From Reichenbachiella sp. (GTDB lineage: Bacteria > Bacteroidota > Bacteroidia > Cytophagales > Cyclobacteriaceae): a stretch of 64,000 nucleotides of DNA. The stretch is taken from positions 1,722,001 through 1,786,000 of the forward strand of contig NZ_JAWPMM010000001.1 in NCBI RefSeq assembly GCF_033344935.1. The letters run 5' to 3'. Positions 1 through 8,323 of this stretch are shown one piece after another (the first letter of the stretch is position 1; every line of letters starts with the position of its first letter). The position numbers and the translations under genes were made by a program. Below the pieces are notes generated by a model. The model did not search any database. It worked only from the letters and a program-made list of their open reading frames with translations, and was not told where the DNA came from.

Positions 1-1
1 G

Positions 2-58
2 CAAGAGTATAATCAAACCAGTGATCCTAATTTTTTTCCATTAGATAAGAGAGGTTAA
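2..58 (+). CDS. C-terminal end of an upstream gene (partial)
   Basis: An open frame runs from the window edge to a TAA at 56-58 and encodes 18 residues ending PLDKRG. It lies on the same strand as the next gene, with a gap of about 56 bases. Too little is visible to name a family. It is reported only because the frame is open to the edge and ends just before the next gene; chance openness over 18 codons is quite possible. Confidence 0.35.
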   Translation, partial: QEYNQTSDPNFFPLDKRG

Positions 59-114
59 TTTTTTACAATACTCTTTTCTAAGGCTTGCTTAAAATTGTTG
101 AAAAAAGAAAAAAC

Positions 115-525
115 ATGGATTTATCAACAACTTTTGGAGCCATAGGATGGGGCTCAGTAATTGTGGCAGCGATATCATCATTCCTAGTGGGTGGGATCTG
201 GTATGGGCCTCTTTTTGGGAAAGCATGGATGGAAGCTTTTAATTATTCAGAGGAGGATTTGAAGTCAAGAAGTATTCCTAAGACATTTGGACTTTCCTTG
301 TTATTGGCTTTTATAGCTGCAATAACATTAGAGATGTTCATTGGTAGCGAAGCAACACTGGCTTTTGGTGCAATGGCTGGCTTTTTAGCGGGTTTTGGGT
401 GGGTAGCAACTATGCTTGGTATTCTTTATTTATTTGAAATGCAATCATTGAAGGTCTACCTTATCAATGCGGGCTATTGCGTGGTGTCTCTTACACTTAT
501 GGGACTTATTTTGGGGGCTTGGTAA
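115..525 (+). CDS. DUF1761 family small membrane protein
   Basis: The 136-residue protein is almost entirely hydrophobic. Likely membrane segments lie near residues 12-33, 57-76, 80-104 and 112-134, with a short polar stretch (NYSEEDLKSRS) after the first. The FLVGGIWYGPLFGKAWM pattern near the N terminus is typical of DUF1761 proteins, whose function is unknown. I chose the ATG at 115, which follows a purine-rich run, over an in-frame TTG at 85. It is followed after 10 bases by the DUF4287-type gene and may be co-transcribed with it. The family call is good; no function can be inferred. Confidence 0.75.
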   Translation: MDLSTTFGAIGWGSVIVAAISSFLVGGIWYGPLFGKAWMEAFNYSEEDLKSRSIPKTFGLSLLLAFIAAITLEMFIGSEATLAFGAMAGFLAGFGWVATMLGILYLFEMQSLKVYLINAGYCVVSLTLMGLILGAW

Positions 526-535
526 AATTATCATT

Positions 536-1066
536 ATGGAAAAAGGACTACTAGAAAAGACCGGAAAATCATTGAAGCAATGGGTTGAAGTTGTGAAAAT
601 TGCTAAAATTGATAAGCATAAAATGATTATTGACTTTTTAAAAAAGGAACATGGGTTTACGCACGGTTATGCAAATTTTGTAGCCCTAAAGGCTAGAAAG
701 TCCGATGCAGCGTCTATAGATGATCAGGATCTGCTTTATGCTCAATATAAAAATAAAGAAGCGCTGAAGCCGATTTATGAAAAGCTGGTTGACGAAATAG
801 AGAAGTTTGGGGCGGACGTTACTAAAACACCGAAAAAAGATAGTGTGAGTATGATTCGAAAGAAGCAGTTTGCACTTGTCAAACCAGCTACAAAAACTCG
901 AATAGATTTGGGTTTAAAACTCAAAGGAAAGCCTGTTGATGCGAGGTTACAGGCATCGGGCCCTTTTGGGACAATGTGCACGCATCGAGTTTTGTTATCT
1001 GAGATAAGTGACGTGGATGATGAATTAATTGACTGGCTTAGGGAAGCTTATGAAGCCGCAGTATGA
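536..1066 (+). CDS. DUF4287 / DUF5655 domain protein
   Basis: A soluble 176-residue protein. Residues about 1-50 (KSLKQWVEVVK...HGFTHGYANFVA) resemble DUF4287, and the C-terminal half (YEKLVDEIEKFGADV...RIDLGLKLKG...HRVLLSEISDVDDELIDWLREAYE) resembles DUF5655, a fold often seen in predicted nucleic-acid-associated or transport-like proteins of unknown role. The longer frame from 467 overlaps the preceding gene and lacks homology-like sequence before MEKGLLEKTG, so the ATG at 536 is preferred. Its TGA stop overlaps the start of the next gene as ATGA, suggesting translational coupling. Function unknown. Confidence 0.75.
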   Translation: MEKGLLEKTGKSLKQWVEVVKIAKIDKHKMIIDFLKKEHGFTHGYANFVALKARKSDAASIDDQDLLYAQYKNKEALKPIYEKLVDEIEKFGADVTKTPKKDSVSMIRKKQFALVKPATKTRIDLGLKLKGKPVDARLQASGPFGTMCTHRVLLSEISDVDDELIDWLREAYEAAV

Positions 1067-1932
1067 TGAGGTTCTTGGTTTTAATTATTTTGATGATTGC
1101 ATGCCAAACGAATAAAAAGAAACCTTATGATCTTCCTAATTCAGTTCACGGCTCGGTACTTTTTGATTCTGGAAAAGTAAAAACTAGTAATGGTATTTGT
1201 TTTTCATCAGATGGGAAAAATCTTCTGATCTCAGAGTCCATTGACCAATCATTTAGTAGTGGGAAATCAATGATGGGTATCCGGGCTTATCATTTTGAAA
1301 ATGAAAAGTGGACAAGAGGAAATCTATTGGATATTGCCATAGATGCCTACCACCCTGTACTTAGTTATGCCGGGGATACCCTATACTTTAACTCTAGAGC
1401 TCATCCTGACTCTTTAGAGTATGAGACACCACACAATATTTGGTTTAGCATAAAAGAAGGTGATGGTTGGAGTAGTCCTGTTCTTCATGGGGTGGTTAAC
1501 TCTTTATCATACGATTCTTATCCGTCCGTTGCAAAAAGTGGGAACCTGTACTTCAATTCAGATCGCGAGGGAGGTTTGGGAGGAATGGATGTTTACGTTT
1601 CTGAATTAAAAGGCGGTGAATATCAAATGCCTGTTTTGTTGCAGCAAATAAATTCTGAATACGTTGAAAACGACCTTGTGATTGACCCGAATGAACAGTT
1701 TATTATTTTCAATAGATATGTTTTCACTACGCAGTCCATAGACATGTATATTTCATTTAGAAAGAATGGTCATTGGTCGGATGCAATTCCATTGACATCA
1801 ATCAATGAACCGGATCAATGGGAATTGACACCAACACTTTCACCAGATGGCAAGTACTTTTTCTATGAAGTAAACAGTCAAATATGGCAAATCAAAGTGT
1901 CAGATTTGTTTGAAGAATTAGAAGGTGGTTAA
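1063..1932 (+). CDS. PD40/TolB-like beta-propeller lipoprotein
   Basis: The N terminus is a lipoprotein signal with lipobox LIMIAC, so the mature protein should be anchored in the outer or inner membrane after residue 14. The rest carries at least five PD40-type blade motifs: SSDGKNLLISES, AGDTLYFNSRA, KSGNLYFNSDREGGLGGMDVY, DPNEQFIIFNRY and SPDGKYFFYEV. These are typical of TolB-like propellers. The pattern FNSDREGGLGGMDVY is common in Bacteroidetes propellers linked to OmpA-like or T9SS-associated proteins. ATG codons at 1063 and 1066 are both possible; the first overlaps the upstream stop by 4 bases. Substrate or partner unknown. Confidence 0.8.
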   Translation: MMRFLVLIILMIACQTNKKKPYDLPNSVHGSVLFDSGKVKTSNGICFSSDGKNLLISESIDQSFSSGKSMMGIRAYHFENEKWTRGNLLDIAIDAYHPVLSYAGDTLYFNSRAHPDSLEYETPHNIWFSIKEGDGWSSPVLHGVVNSLSYDSYPSVAKSGNLYFNSDREGGLGGMDVYVSELKGGEYQMPVLLQQINSEYVENDLVIDPNEQFIIFNRYVFTTQSIDMYISFRKNGHWSDAIPLTSINEPDQWELTPTLSPDGKYFFYEVNSQIWQIKVSDLFEELEGG

Positions 1933-1987
1933 CAGTAAGGTTATATTCAAAAAGTCATGGGCAATTAGTTTTTAATTCTTAATTCTA

Positions 1988-2022
1988 TTTGACTTGTGTT
2001 GCGCGGCTAACCCATATATTTG
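1988..2022 (+). promoter_or_regulatory. Predicted Bacteroidetes promoter of pyruvate carboxylase
   Basis: A perfect -7 box TATATTTG (TAnnTTTG) lies at 2015-2022. Candidate -33 boxes are TTTG at 1988-1991 (spacer 23) or TTG at 1994-1996 (spacer 18). The start codon is 72 bases downstream. Motif match only. Confidence 0.5.
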
Positions 2023-2093
2023 TGTACATAGATCAGTAAGCAATTGTACTACTAAATATGTTATTATAAGCCCAAACTTTAACACTTGACGTA

Positions 2094-5000
2094 ATGCCCC
2101 AAAACCTTAAAAAACTTGACAAAATCCTCGTTGCCAATAGAGGAGAAATAGCTATTCGTATTCTGCGAGCTGCCTCGGAGCTCAATGTCAGAACGGTCGC
2201 TATGTATACCTATGAGGATCGATACTCGCTCCATCGTTACAAAGCGGATGAAGCCTATCAAATTGGCAAGGATGATGATCCACTAAAGCCGTATTTGAAC
2301 ATTGAAGAAATCATCGCATTAGCCAAAGAGCAGCAGATAGATGCGATTCATCCAGGCTATGGCTTTTTGTCTGAAAATGTCACTTTTGCCAGAAGGTGCG
2401 AAGAAGAGGGAATCATTTTCGTGGGACCTAGATCCGAGATTATGGCAAGACTTGGTGACAAAGTAGAAGCCAAGAAACTGGCCATCGATGCTAAGGTGCC
2501 GGTCATTCAGGACAGCAAGGAAGACTTGGTAGATGTAGCTATTGCTAAAAAAGAGGCAGGAAGAATTGGATATCCGATCATGCTGAAGGCCGCATCTGGC
2601 GGTGGAGGTCGTGGTATGCGAGTGATCCGATCAGAGAAAGAATTGGAAAAGGCGTTTCACGATTCTAAAAGTGAGGCTGAAAAATTCTTTGGAGACGATA
2701 CTGTCTTTATAGAAAAATTTATCGACGAGCCCAAGCACATCGAAGTGCAGCTCATGGGGGACAATCATGGCAACATCGTGCATTTGCACGAGCGTGATTG
2801 TTCGGTGCAGCGAAGGTTTCAAAAAGTGGTGGAGGTAGCACCAAGCCCGAACCTGAAGCAAGAAACTCGTCAGGCTATTTTTGATTATGCCATCAACATT
2901 GCGAAGCATGTGAACTACAACAATGTAGGGACTGTAGAGTTTTTGGTGGACAAACATGGAGAGGTCTTCTTCATCGAAGTAAACCCAAGGATACAAGTGG
3001 AACACACCATCACCGAGGAGGTGACAGGCGTTGATATTGTGCGTTCGCAAATTTTGATTGCACAAGGTCATCCGTTGACTTACAAAGGTATTTTCCTCAA
3101 TAGCCAGGACGACATCAAGGTGAATGGATTTGCTATTCAATGTCGGGTGACAACGGAGGATCCGATTCAGGATTTTAAGCCGGACTATGGCACCATCATC
3201 GCATATCGCAATGCCGCAGGATTTGGGATTCGACTAGACGAAGGTTCTACTTATCCAGGCATGCGTATTTCGCCTTTCTTTGATTCTATGTTGGTGAAAG
3301 TAAGCGCTTCAGGTCGTACGCTTCGCGGAGCGAGTGAAAGATTGCAAAGAACCTTGACTGAATTTAGAATTCGAGGCGTGAAGACCAATATTGGCTTCTT
3401 GAAGAATGTGATTTCTCATCCTGTGTTTATTGCAGGGGATTGTACCGTCAATTTTATTGGCAAACATCCTGATTTGTTCAAGGTCAAAAGGACGCAGGAT
3501 AGAGGTACTAAAACATTGAAGTATCTAGCCAAAGTCAGTGTCAATGGCAATCCGGATGTGAAATTCGTTGACCCCAATAAGAAATTTGTGACGCCAGTAG
3601 TTCCAGCGTTCGATAAGTATGCTCCTTATCCTAAAGGCACAAAAGATCGACTCAATGAATTGGGTCGAGAAGGTTTTGTGAAATGGATGAAGGACGAAAA
3701 GCAGATCTTGTTTACCGATACGACATTTAGAGATGCGCATCAGTCTTTATTGGCTACCAGATTCAGAACAATCGATTTGTTGGCAGTAGCCGAAAGTTAT
3801 GCCAAGAATGTCCCACAGGCCTTTTCCATGGAAATGTGGGGAGGTGCTACATTCGATGTGTCGATGCGATTTTTGCACGAATGTCCTTGGGAGCGATTAA
3901 AACTATTACGCCAAGCGGCTCCAAACATCCTATTCCAAATGCTCTTGAGAGGATCAAATGCAGTGGGCTATACGGCCTACCCAGACAATCTGGTGGAGAA
4001 GTTTGTGGAGAAAGCTGGTGAGGAAGGCATTGATGTATTCAGAATTTTCGATTCGCTCAATTGGCTTGAAGCCATGAAAGTGAGCATCAAAGCAGTGAAA
4101 GAAAGAACTAACTCGTTGGCGGAAGTCTGTATCGGCTATACCGGAGATATCCTAAATCCGAATAACAAAAAATACAATCTCGACTATTACGTCGATATGG
4201 CTAAGCGCATCGAAGACGAGGGTGCTCATATATTGGCAATCAAAGACATGGCCGGTTTGCTTACACCGTATGCCGCTGAACAGCTGATTCCGGCATTGAA
4301 AAAGGCCGTCGATCTACCGATTCACCTGCATACCCACGATACGTCATCGATGCAAAACGCCACCTACATCAAGGCCATTGAGCAGGGGGTAGATGTGGTA
4401 GATTGTGCATTGGCATCTATGTCAGGGCTTACTTCGCAGCCAAATTTCAATTCTCTGGTTTCCGTGCTTGGTCATCACGACCGCAAGCCGGATATAAACC
4501 TGGAAGCGATCAACAAGCAGTCCAACTATTGGGAAGACGTGCGTGAGATTTATTATCCGTTTGAGTCGGGGCTCAAAGCAGGTACCGCTCAAGTATATGA
4601 AAACGAAATTCCTGGTGGTCAGTACTCCAACTTAAAACCTCAGGCGGCGGCTATTGGATTGGTAGGAGAGGACTTCGAACGAGTGAAGAAAAACTATGCA
4701 GTGGTCAACGAGATGTTTGGCAACATCGTGAAAGTAACGCCTAGTTCGAAGGTGGTAGGAGACATGGCGATTTTCATGACGTCCAACAATTTGACGCCTG
4801 AAGATGTATTGGATGAAAGCAAGAAATTGTCCTTTCCGGATTCGGTGATTGGCTTCTTTAGAGGAGACCTGGGGCAACCAGAAGGTGGCTTCCCAGCGCA
4901 ACTGCAAAAGGTAATTCTCAGAGACATCAAGCCTATGAAGGGCAGACCCAATGAGCATCTAACGCCTATCGATTTCGATAAAGAATTTGCGGCCTTTCAG

Positions 5001-5552
5001 GAAAAATATACGGAGTATTCGGACTTTCTTGATTTCTTGTCTTACAAGCTCTACCCGAAAGTATTTGATGAATATTACCAACACCATGCAGAATTCGGCT
5101 ATGTAGACAAGATCCCTTCTAAAGCATTTTTCTATGGGATGAAAAAGGGCGAGGAAATACTCGTCACCCTTGGGAAAGGTAAGACGATTATGGTGAAACT
5201 GATGTACATTTTGGAGCCAGACGAGACAGGTATGTGTACGGTGGGTTTTGAACTCAATGGTCAGGTGCGAAGGGTGCAGGTCAAAGATATTCATGTGAAA
5301 GCTACTGCGATTTCTCACAAGAAAGCCGACAAAGACGATCCGAACCATATCGGAGCGCCATTGCAGGGTAAACTGTCGAATGTCTTTGTGAAAGTGGGTG
5401 ATCAGATAGAGGAGAATGATCCTCTGTTTGCTATCGAGGCGATGAAGATGGAGTCGACCATCTCTTCACCAAAGCCCGGAACCGTCACTACCATTTTGAT
5501 CAAGGCTGGTGAAATGGTAGATCAGGACGATTTGGTCGTGGAGATGGAGTAG
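2094..5552 (+). CDS. pyc: Pyruvate carboxylase
   Basis: This biotin enzyme carboxylates pyruvate to oxaloacetate, using ATP and bicarbonate, to refill the TCA cycle. At 1152 residues it is the full single-chain form. Order of domains: biotin carboxylase N domain (KILVANRGEIAIRI, residues ~8-120), ATP-grasp with the glycine loop KAASGGGGRGMR (~165-176), biotin carboxylase C domain to ~460, carboxyltransferase starting at TDTTFRDAHQSLLATR (~541-555) with the metal-ligand motif HLHTHDT, PYC tetramerisation/allosteric region, and a C-terminal biotinyl domain. The biotin attachment motif EAMKMES is at 1115-1121 with the modified lysine at 1118. The gene stands alone, with its own predicted promoter and a hairpin downstream. 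Confidence 0.98.
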   Translation: MPQNLKKLDKILVANRGEIAIRILRAASELNVRTVAMYTYEDRYSLHRYKADEAYQIGKDDDPLKPYLNIEEIIALAKEQQIDAIHPGYGFLSENVTFARRCEEEGIIFVGPRSEIMARLGDKVEAKKLAIDAKVPVIQDSKEDLVDVAIAKKEAGRIGYPIMLKAASGGGGRGMRVIRSEKELEKAFHDSKSEAEKFFGDDTVFIEKFIDEPKHIEVQLMGDNHGNIVHLHERDCSVQRRFQKVVEVAPSPNLKQETRQAIFDYAINIAKHVNYNNVGTVEFLVDKHGEVFFIEVNPRIQVEHTITEEVTGVDIVRSQILIAQGHPLTYKGIFLNSQDDIKVNGFAIQCRVTTEDPIQDFKPDYGTIIAYRNAAGFGIRLDEGSTYPGMRISPFFDSMLVKVSASGRTLRGASERLQRTLTEFRIRGVKTNIGFLKNVISHPVFIAGDCTVNFIGKHPDLFKVKRTQDRGTKTLKYLAKVSVNGNPDVKFVDPNKKFVTPVVPAFDKYAPYPKGTKDRLNELGREGFVKWMKDEKQILFTDTTFRDAHQSLLATRFRTIDLLAVAESYAKNVPQAFSMEMWGGATFDVSMRFLHECPWERLKLLRQAAPNILFQMLLRGSNAVGYTAYPDNLVEKFVEKAGEEGIDVFRIFDSLNWLEAMKVSIKAVKERTNSLAEVCIGYTGDILNPNNKKYNLDYYVDMAKRIEDEGAHILAIKDMAGLLTPYAAEQLIPALKKAVDLPIHLHTHDTSSMQNATYIKAIEQGVDVVDCALASMSGLTSQPNFNSLVSVLGHHDRKPDINLEAINKQSNYWEDVREIYYPFESGLKAGTAQVYENEIPGGQYSNLKPQAAAIGLVGEDFERVKKNYAVVNEMFGNIVKVTPSSKVVGDMAIFMTSNNLTPEDVLDESKKLSFPDSVIGFFRGDLGQPEGGFPAQLQKVILRDIKPMKGRPNEHLTPIDFDKEFAAFQEKYTEYSDFLDFLSYKLYPKVFDEYYQHHAEFGYVDKIPSKAFFYGMKKGEEILVTLGKGKTIMVKLMYILEPDETGMCTVGFELNGQVRRVQVKDIHVKATAISHKKADKDDPNHIGAPLQGKLSNVFVKVGDQIEENDPLFAIEAMKMESTISSPKPGTVTTILIKAGEMVDQDDLVVEME

Positions 5553-5569
5553 GAGAATTGTGTTCAAAT

Positions 5570-5594
5570 CTATAAGGTTTCTAAAACCTTATAG
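5570..5594. terminator. Hairpin after pyc, possible terminator
   Basis: A perfect 11-bp inverted repeat (CTATAAGGTTT / AAACCTTATAG) is separated by the loop CTA, 18 bases after the pyc stop. The downstream tract is only moderately T-rich (GTTTCATT). It has the same CTA loop as the hairpin at 20424-20456. Confidence 0.55.
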
Positions 5595-5697
5595 GTTTCA
5601 TTAGACTTAGTTTTGATCTCCTGCTGGAATGGATGATTCTTGAGTAGCAGCTTTTTCTAGGAGATCAGAAAAATCAATGGTAACGATGTATAAGAAA

Positions 5698-5719
5698 TAA
5701 GTGTAACTTGTTACACTTA
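5698..5719. promoter_or_regulatory. Perfect 10-bp inverted repeat before the SH3 gene
   Basis: TAAGTGTAAC and GTTACACTTA are separated by TT. The repeat lies 28 bases before the start codon of the SH3-type gene. It may be an operator or part of a recombination-site hairpin (see the 12-bp repeats at 5724 and 6512). The sequence shows symmetry only; no function is proven. Confidence 0.45.
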
Positions 5720-5723
5720 CATA

Positions 5724-5735
5724 AATGTTGAGCGC
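5724..5735 (+). repeat. Left 12-bp inverted repeat bounding the SH3 gene
   Basis: AATGTTGAGCGC here is the exact reverse complement of GCGCTCAACATT at 6512-6523. It contains GTTGAGC, which fits the integron core-site consensus GTTRRRY. It ends 12 bases before the start codon of the gene it bounds. Confidence 0.6.
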
Positions 5736-5747
5736 AATTAACAACCC

Positions 5748-6512
5748 ATGAAATTTATTTTTACAATCATTGCTTTTGTCAGCCTTCAATTATCGCTGTT
5801 TGCCCAAGAGTGGAAAGCTGGCATAATTAATGACCCAGATGGTTATACAAATATCCGTTCTGGAAAAGGTTCTGGATTTGAGGTCATTGATAAGTTATTA
5901 ACAAATGAACTTTTTTTCTACGTTGATTCAATAGGAGAAAACTGGCTAGCAATTAAGATAACAAAATGTAATTGCGACACTCCCTATAATATATATAATC
6001 AAATTACTGGTTTCGTTCATCGTAGTAGAATTCAAGAATTGGATAAACTTGGACAAGCTGATAGAATGAATTTCTTCTATGAATTATTAGCGAAAGAAGA
6101 CTTGCTAACTAATAATATGTCAAAAGTTCAAGACCGGACTACAAAAGAATTTGAGTGGAACAGTGCCGAATCAAACGTTTTTCATGATTATCAATATGTT
6201 GCATCCTTAAATTCATTAATAAAATACTTATGCGAATTTAAAGATGGGGACCTTGCTGATAAATTTCTCAAAAGAGGATCTGAAGATGAATCACCAATGT
6301 TCGCTATGGGCGAACTTTTTGTTTGTCAGCCAGAGTGGGCATTTGAACAATTTTCAAACCGCAAATATTTAATGGATCAATTGATTTGGGGCTTTGTAAA
6401 CGTCATTTACAATAAACCTCAAGAAGAAGCTATGGCATTGAAGAAGAAATTCAACGACCTGAGATTAGCAAATGGAATGGAGGCAGTTGATTTCAAATTA
6501 TATGAAGAATAG
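5748..6512 (+). CDS. Secreted protein with SH3-type domain, function unknown
   Basis: The 254-residue product starts with a signal peptide (MKFIFTIIAFVSLQLSLFAQ, cleavage about residue 20). A bacterial SH3-like segment follows (DGYTNIRSGKGSGFEVIDKL...NWLAIKI), a fold that often binds peptidoglycan or peptides. Two cysteines in CNCDT near residue 75 may be metal or disulfide ligands. The C-terminal half is helical and unassigned. The gene is visibly AT-richer than pyc before it. It is bracketed by 12-bp inverted repeats, the right one starting on the last base of its stop codon, which gives it the look of a mobile cassette. Confidence 0.7.
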   Translation: MKFIFTIIAFVSLQLSLFAQEWKAGIINDPDGYTNIRSGKGSGFEVIDKLLTNELFFYVDSIGENWLAIKITKCNCDTPYNIYNQITGFVHRSRIQELDKLGQADRMNFFYELLAKEDLLTNNMSKVQDRTTKEFEWNSAESNVFHDYQYVASLNSLIKYLCEFKDGDLADKFLKRGSEDESPMFAMGELFVCQPEWAFEQFSNRKYLMDQLIWGFVNVIYNKPQEEAMALKKKFNDLRLANGMEAVDFKLYEE

Positions 6513-6523
6513 CGCTCAACATT
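6512..6523 (-). repeat. Right 12-bp inverted repeat bounding the SH3 gene
   Basis: GCGCTCAACATT is the exact reverse complement of 5724-5735 and overlaps the TAG stop of the SH3 gene by one base. GCTCAAC fits the integron R'' consensus RYYYAAC. A weaker TTGAGTG at 6540-6546 could pair with CGCTCAA to form a local hairpin. Confidence 0.6.
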
Positions 6524-6743
6524 CTGTATGAAATCATGCTTGAGTGATGCTAGACTGTACTTCTTTGCTTTCTATCAGCCCCGCCAATTCTGCAAATTGG
6601 CCTATTGAAAATTGAAAAAAGAAATAGACCACTCCGCAGATTTGGCTATTTTGTAAATCAAACATTATCTTCACCAAAACGCACAATTCATACAGTGGCG
6701 TAGCATCTATGGACTTCAGGGTGAAAATGATTAACTTTAAGTT

Positions 6744-6956
6744 ATGACGATCGAACAACGAAAAATATCTTTGATCAACTGGATCACCAACATTGATGAC
6801 GAAACTGTGATCAATCAGATTGAGGGCTACAGAAAAACTTCCATCAACACTTTACCAAAAGAGATCATTGAACTCCTAAACATTTCTGCCTCAGAACCCA
6901 TCGAAAATTGTGTCGAGCATACTTCGGCTCAAGATATCTTAAATATGAAGGAGTAA
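6744..6956 (+). CDS. Antitoxin-like small protein of a putative TA pair
   Basis: A 70-residue acidic protein (TIEQRKISLINWITNIDDETVINQIEGYRK...) directly precedes a ParE/RelE-like gene. Small proteins beginning with a tryptophan-containing helix and ending in an acidic tail are common as antitoxins beside ParE-like toxins in Bacteroidetes. The pair's stop and start codons overlap (TAATG at 6954-6958), as is usual in toxin-antitoxin operons. It has no recognisable HTH or RHH motif, so the assignment rests mainly on position and size. It would be expected to bind and neutralise the downstream protein. Confidence 0.6.
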   Translation: MTIEQRKISLINWITNIDDETVINQIEGYRKTSINTLPKEIIELLNISASEPIENCVEHTSAQDILNMKE

Positions 6957-7264
6957 TGAAGAAGGTAATCTGGTCTCTAACTGCCAGAAAATCGCTCAGA
7001 CGAACATCAGCTTTCATATCCGAACTCTGGAACGAGCAGGTAAAAATGGAGTTTCTGAACCAATTGAACTTTCGGGTTGATCAGATAAGAAAGAACCCTG
7101 AACTTGCTCCTACTTTCGAGGATAGTGAAGTCAGAAAATTGGTAATTCATAAGTCAGTTACCCTCTACTATCAAAATTTACCTGAACATCTGAGACTTTT
7201 GCTGGTTTGGGACAACAGACAAGATCCTGCAAAACTTTACCAAGAATTAACAGATGCTAACTGA
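6956..7264 (+). CDS. ParE/RelE-superfamily toxin-like protein
   Basis: The 102-residue product (MKKVIWSLTARKSLRRTSAFISELWNEQVKMEFLNQL...) has the layout of the RelE/ParE superfamily: an opening strand, a helix pair with WNEQVKMEFLNQL, then IRKNPELAPTF and the closing strands VRKLVIHKSVTLYYQN...LLLVWDNRQDPAKL. The closing segment, with basic and aromatic residues followed by DNRQDP, is typical of Bacteroidetes ParE-like proteins. I chose the ATG at 6956, which overlaps the antitoxin stop and follows GAAGGAG. ParE toxins act on gyrase and RelE toxins on ribosomal mRNA; which applies here cannot be told. Confidence 0.75.
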   Translation: MKKVIWSLTARKSLRRTSAFISELWNEQVKMEFLNQLNFRVDQIRKNPELAPTFEDSEVRKLVIHKSVTLYYQNLPEHLRLLLVWDNRQDPAKLYQELTDAN

Positions 7265-7490
7265 CGCTGACCGGGCATATGTCTCAGTGCTTACTACTAT
7301 CTTCTGCTTGCAGGAGGTTTTGATTTTCGGAACGCTGTGCCATTTGGAATCGTTGTGAGCTACGACAGATTTCACTAGATTGTGCTATTCATTAGCTGTG
7401 GGCATACAACCGATAGCTGATCGTTAAACCCCTATCACTCACAATTCAACCAATTCCATTATTTTAGAGCGAAGAATCTAAACTAAATGT

Positions 7491-8318
7491 ATGTCAAACT
7501 CATGCCTAAACTGTAGAGCTTCTCTGGAAGGAAGTTTTTGTAGCCAATGTGGCCAAAGAGAAAAGGATGCAGATCGTTCGCTTAAACACCTGATAGGTGA
7601 GCTTATCAATAATCTCTTCTTTGTAGACAATCGGATTTGGGTGAGTTATAAGTATCTCGTTTTCAAGCCAGGGATTATGACTTACGAGTTTCTGGAAGGC
7701 AAACGAAGGAAGTTTATGCCACCGGTTACGTTGTTTCTTTTTGTGAATGTCCTGTACTTTTTTATATCTCCGCTTACAGATTATTCACTCACGCTGACTG
7801 ACCAGATGAAACAGCCTACGCATGGGGCTCTGGCGACTAGAATGGTAGAAGAAAAATTGACGAAGGAGGAGATGGATTTCGAAACGTATGCGCCGATCTA
7901 TAGACAAGCTTCTGACAATGTTTCCAAGACGATCATGATACTGAATGTGCCCATGATCGCCTTTTTTGTCTATTTGTTGGCCATCAGAAAGCGCAAATAC
8001 TACTTTGATAGTCTGATTTTCAGCATGCATTTTTTCACTATCTTTTTGTTGTGCATCGTCGTAGGGGTATTCACCGCCAAAGGCTATTACCTGATCGTGA
8101 ATCAATATTTTGGATCGTCAATTGGCCCATGGGTTTTTTGGATGCCAACATTCATGGCTGTACTTCCTTTATTTTATGCGATCGTTAGTTTTAAACGTTT
8201 TGCGCAAGTCAAGTGGTATCATGCGATTTGGAGTGGATTGTTCATCATGTTCGCAGGTGTATTCACACAATTCATATATCGAAGCTTTGTTTTCTTCACT
8301 ACTTTTTGGTTGACTTGA
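7491..8318 (+). CDS. DUF3667 zinc-ribbon membrane protein
   Basis: The 275-residue protein opens with a zinc ribbon (CLNCRASLEGSFCSQCGQ; cysteines 5, 8, 17 and 20). A conserved DUF3667 segment follows (SLKHLIGELINNLFFVDNRIWVSYKYLVFKPGIMTYEFLEGKRRKFMPPVTLFLFVNVLYF), then several transmembrane helices. DUF3667 proteins are frequent in Bacteroidetes and have no established function. The gene sits 226 bases after the TA pair and 5 bases before a DUF1801 gene on the same strand, which may share its transcript. Confidence 0.85.
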   Translation: MSNSCLNCRASLEGSFCSQCGQREKDADRSLKHLIGELINNLFFVDNRIWVSYKYLVFKPGIMTYEFLEGKRRKFMPPVTLFLFVNVLYFFISPLTDYSLTLTDQMKQPTHGALATRMVEEKLTKEEMDFETYAPIYRQASDNVSKTIMILNVPMIAFFVYLLAIRKRKYYFDSLIFSMHFFTIFLLCIVVGVFTAKGYYLIVNQYFGSSIGPWVFWMPTFMAVLPLFYAIVSFKRFAQVKWYHAIWSGLFIMFAGVFTQFIYRSFVFFTTFWLT

Positions 8319-8323
8319 TAAAT

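Noticed and set aside
467-535. Upstream start for the DUF4287/DUF5655 gene
   Set aside because: The added residues lie within the preceding gene and do not look like the family; ATG 536 is better placed.
2631-3140. 169-codon minus-strand frame within pyc
   Set aside because: Long only because of codon bias on the coding strand; pyc is unmistakable there.
5724-6523. Classic insertion sequence bounded by the 12-bp inverted repeats
   Set aside because: The enclosed protein has no transposase motif and a signal peptide, and no flanking direct repeat was found; kept only as a cassette hypothesis.
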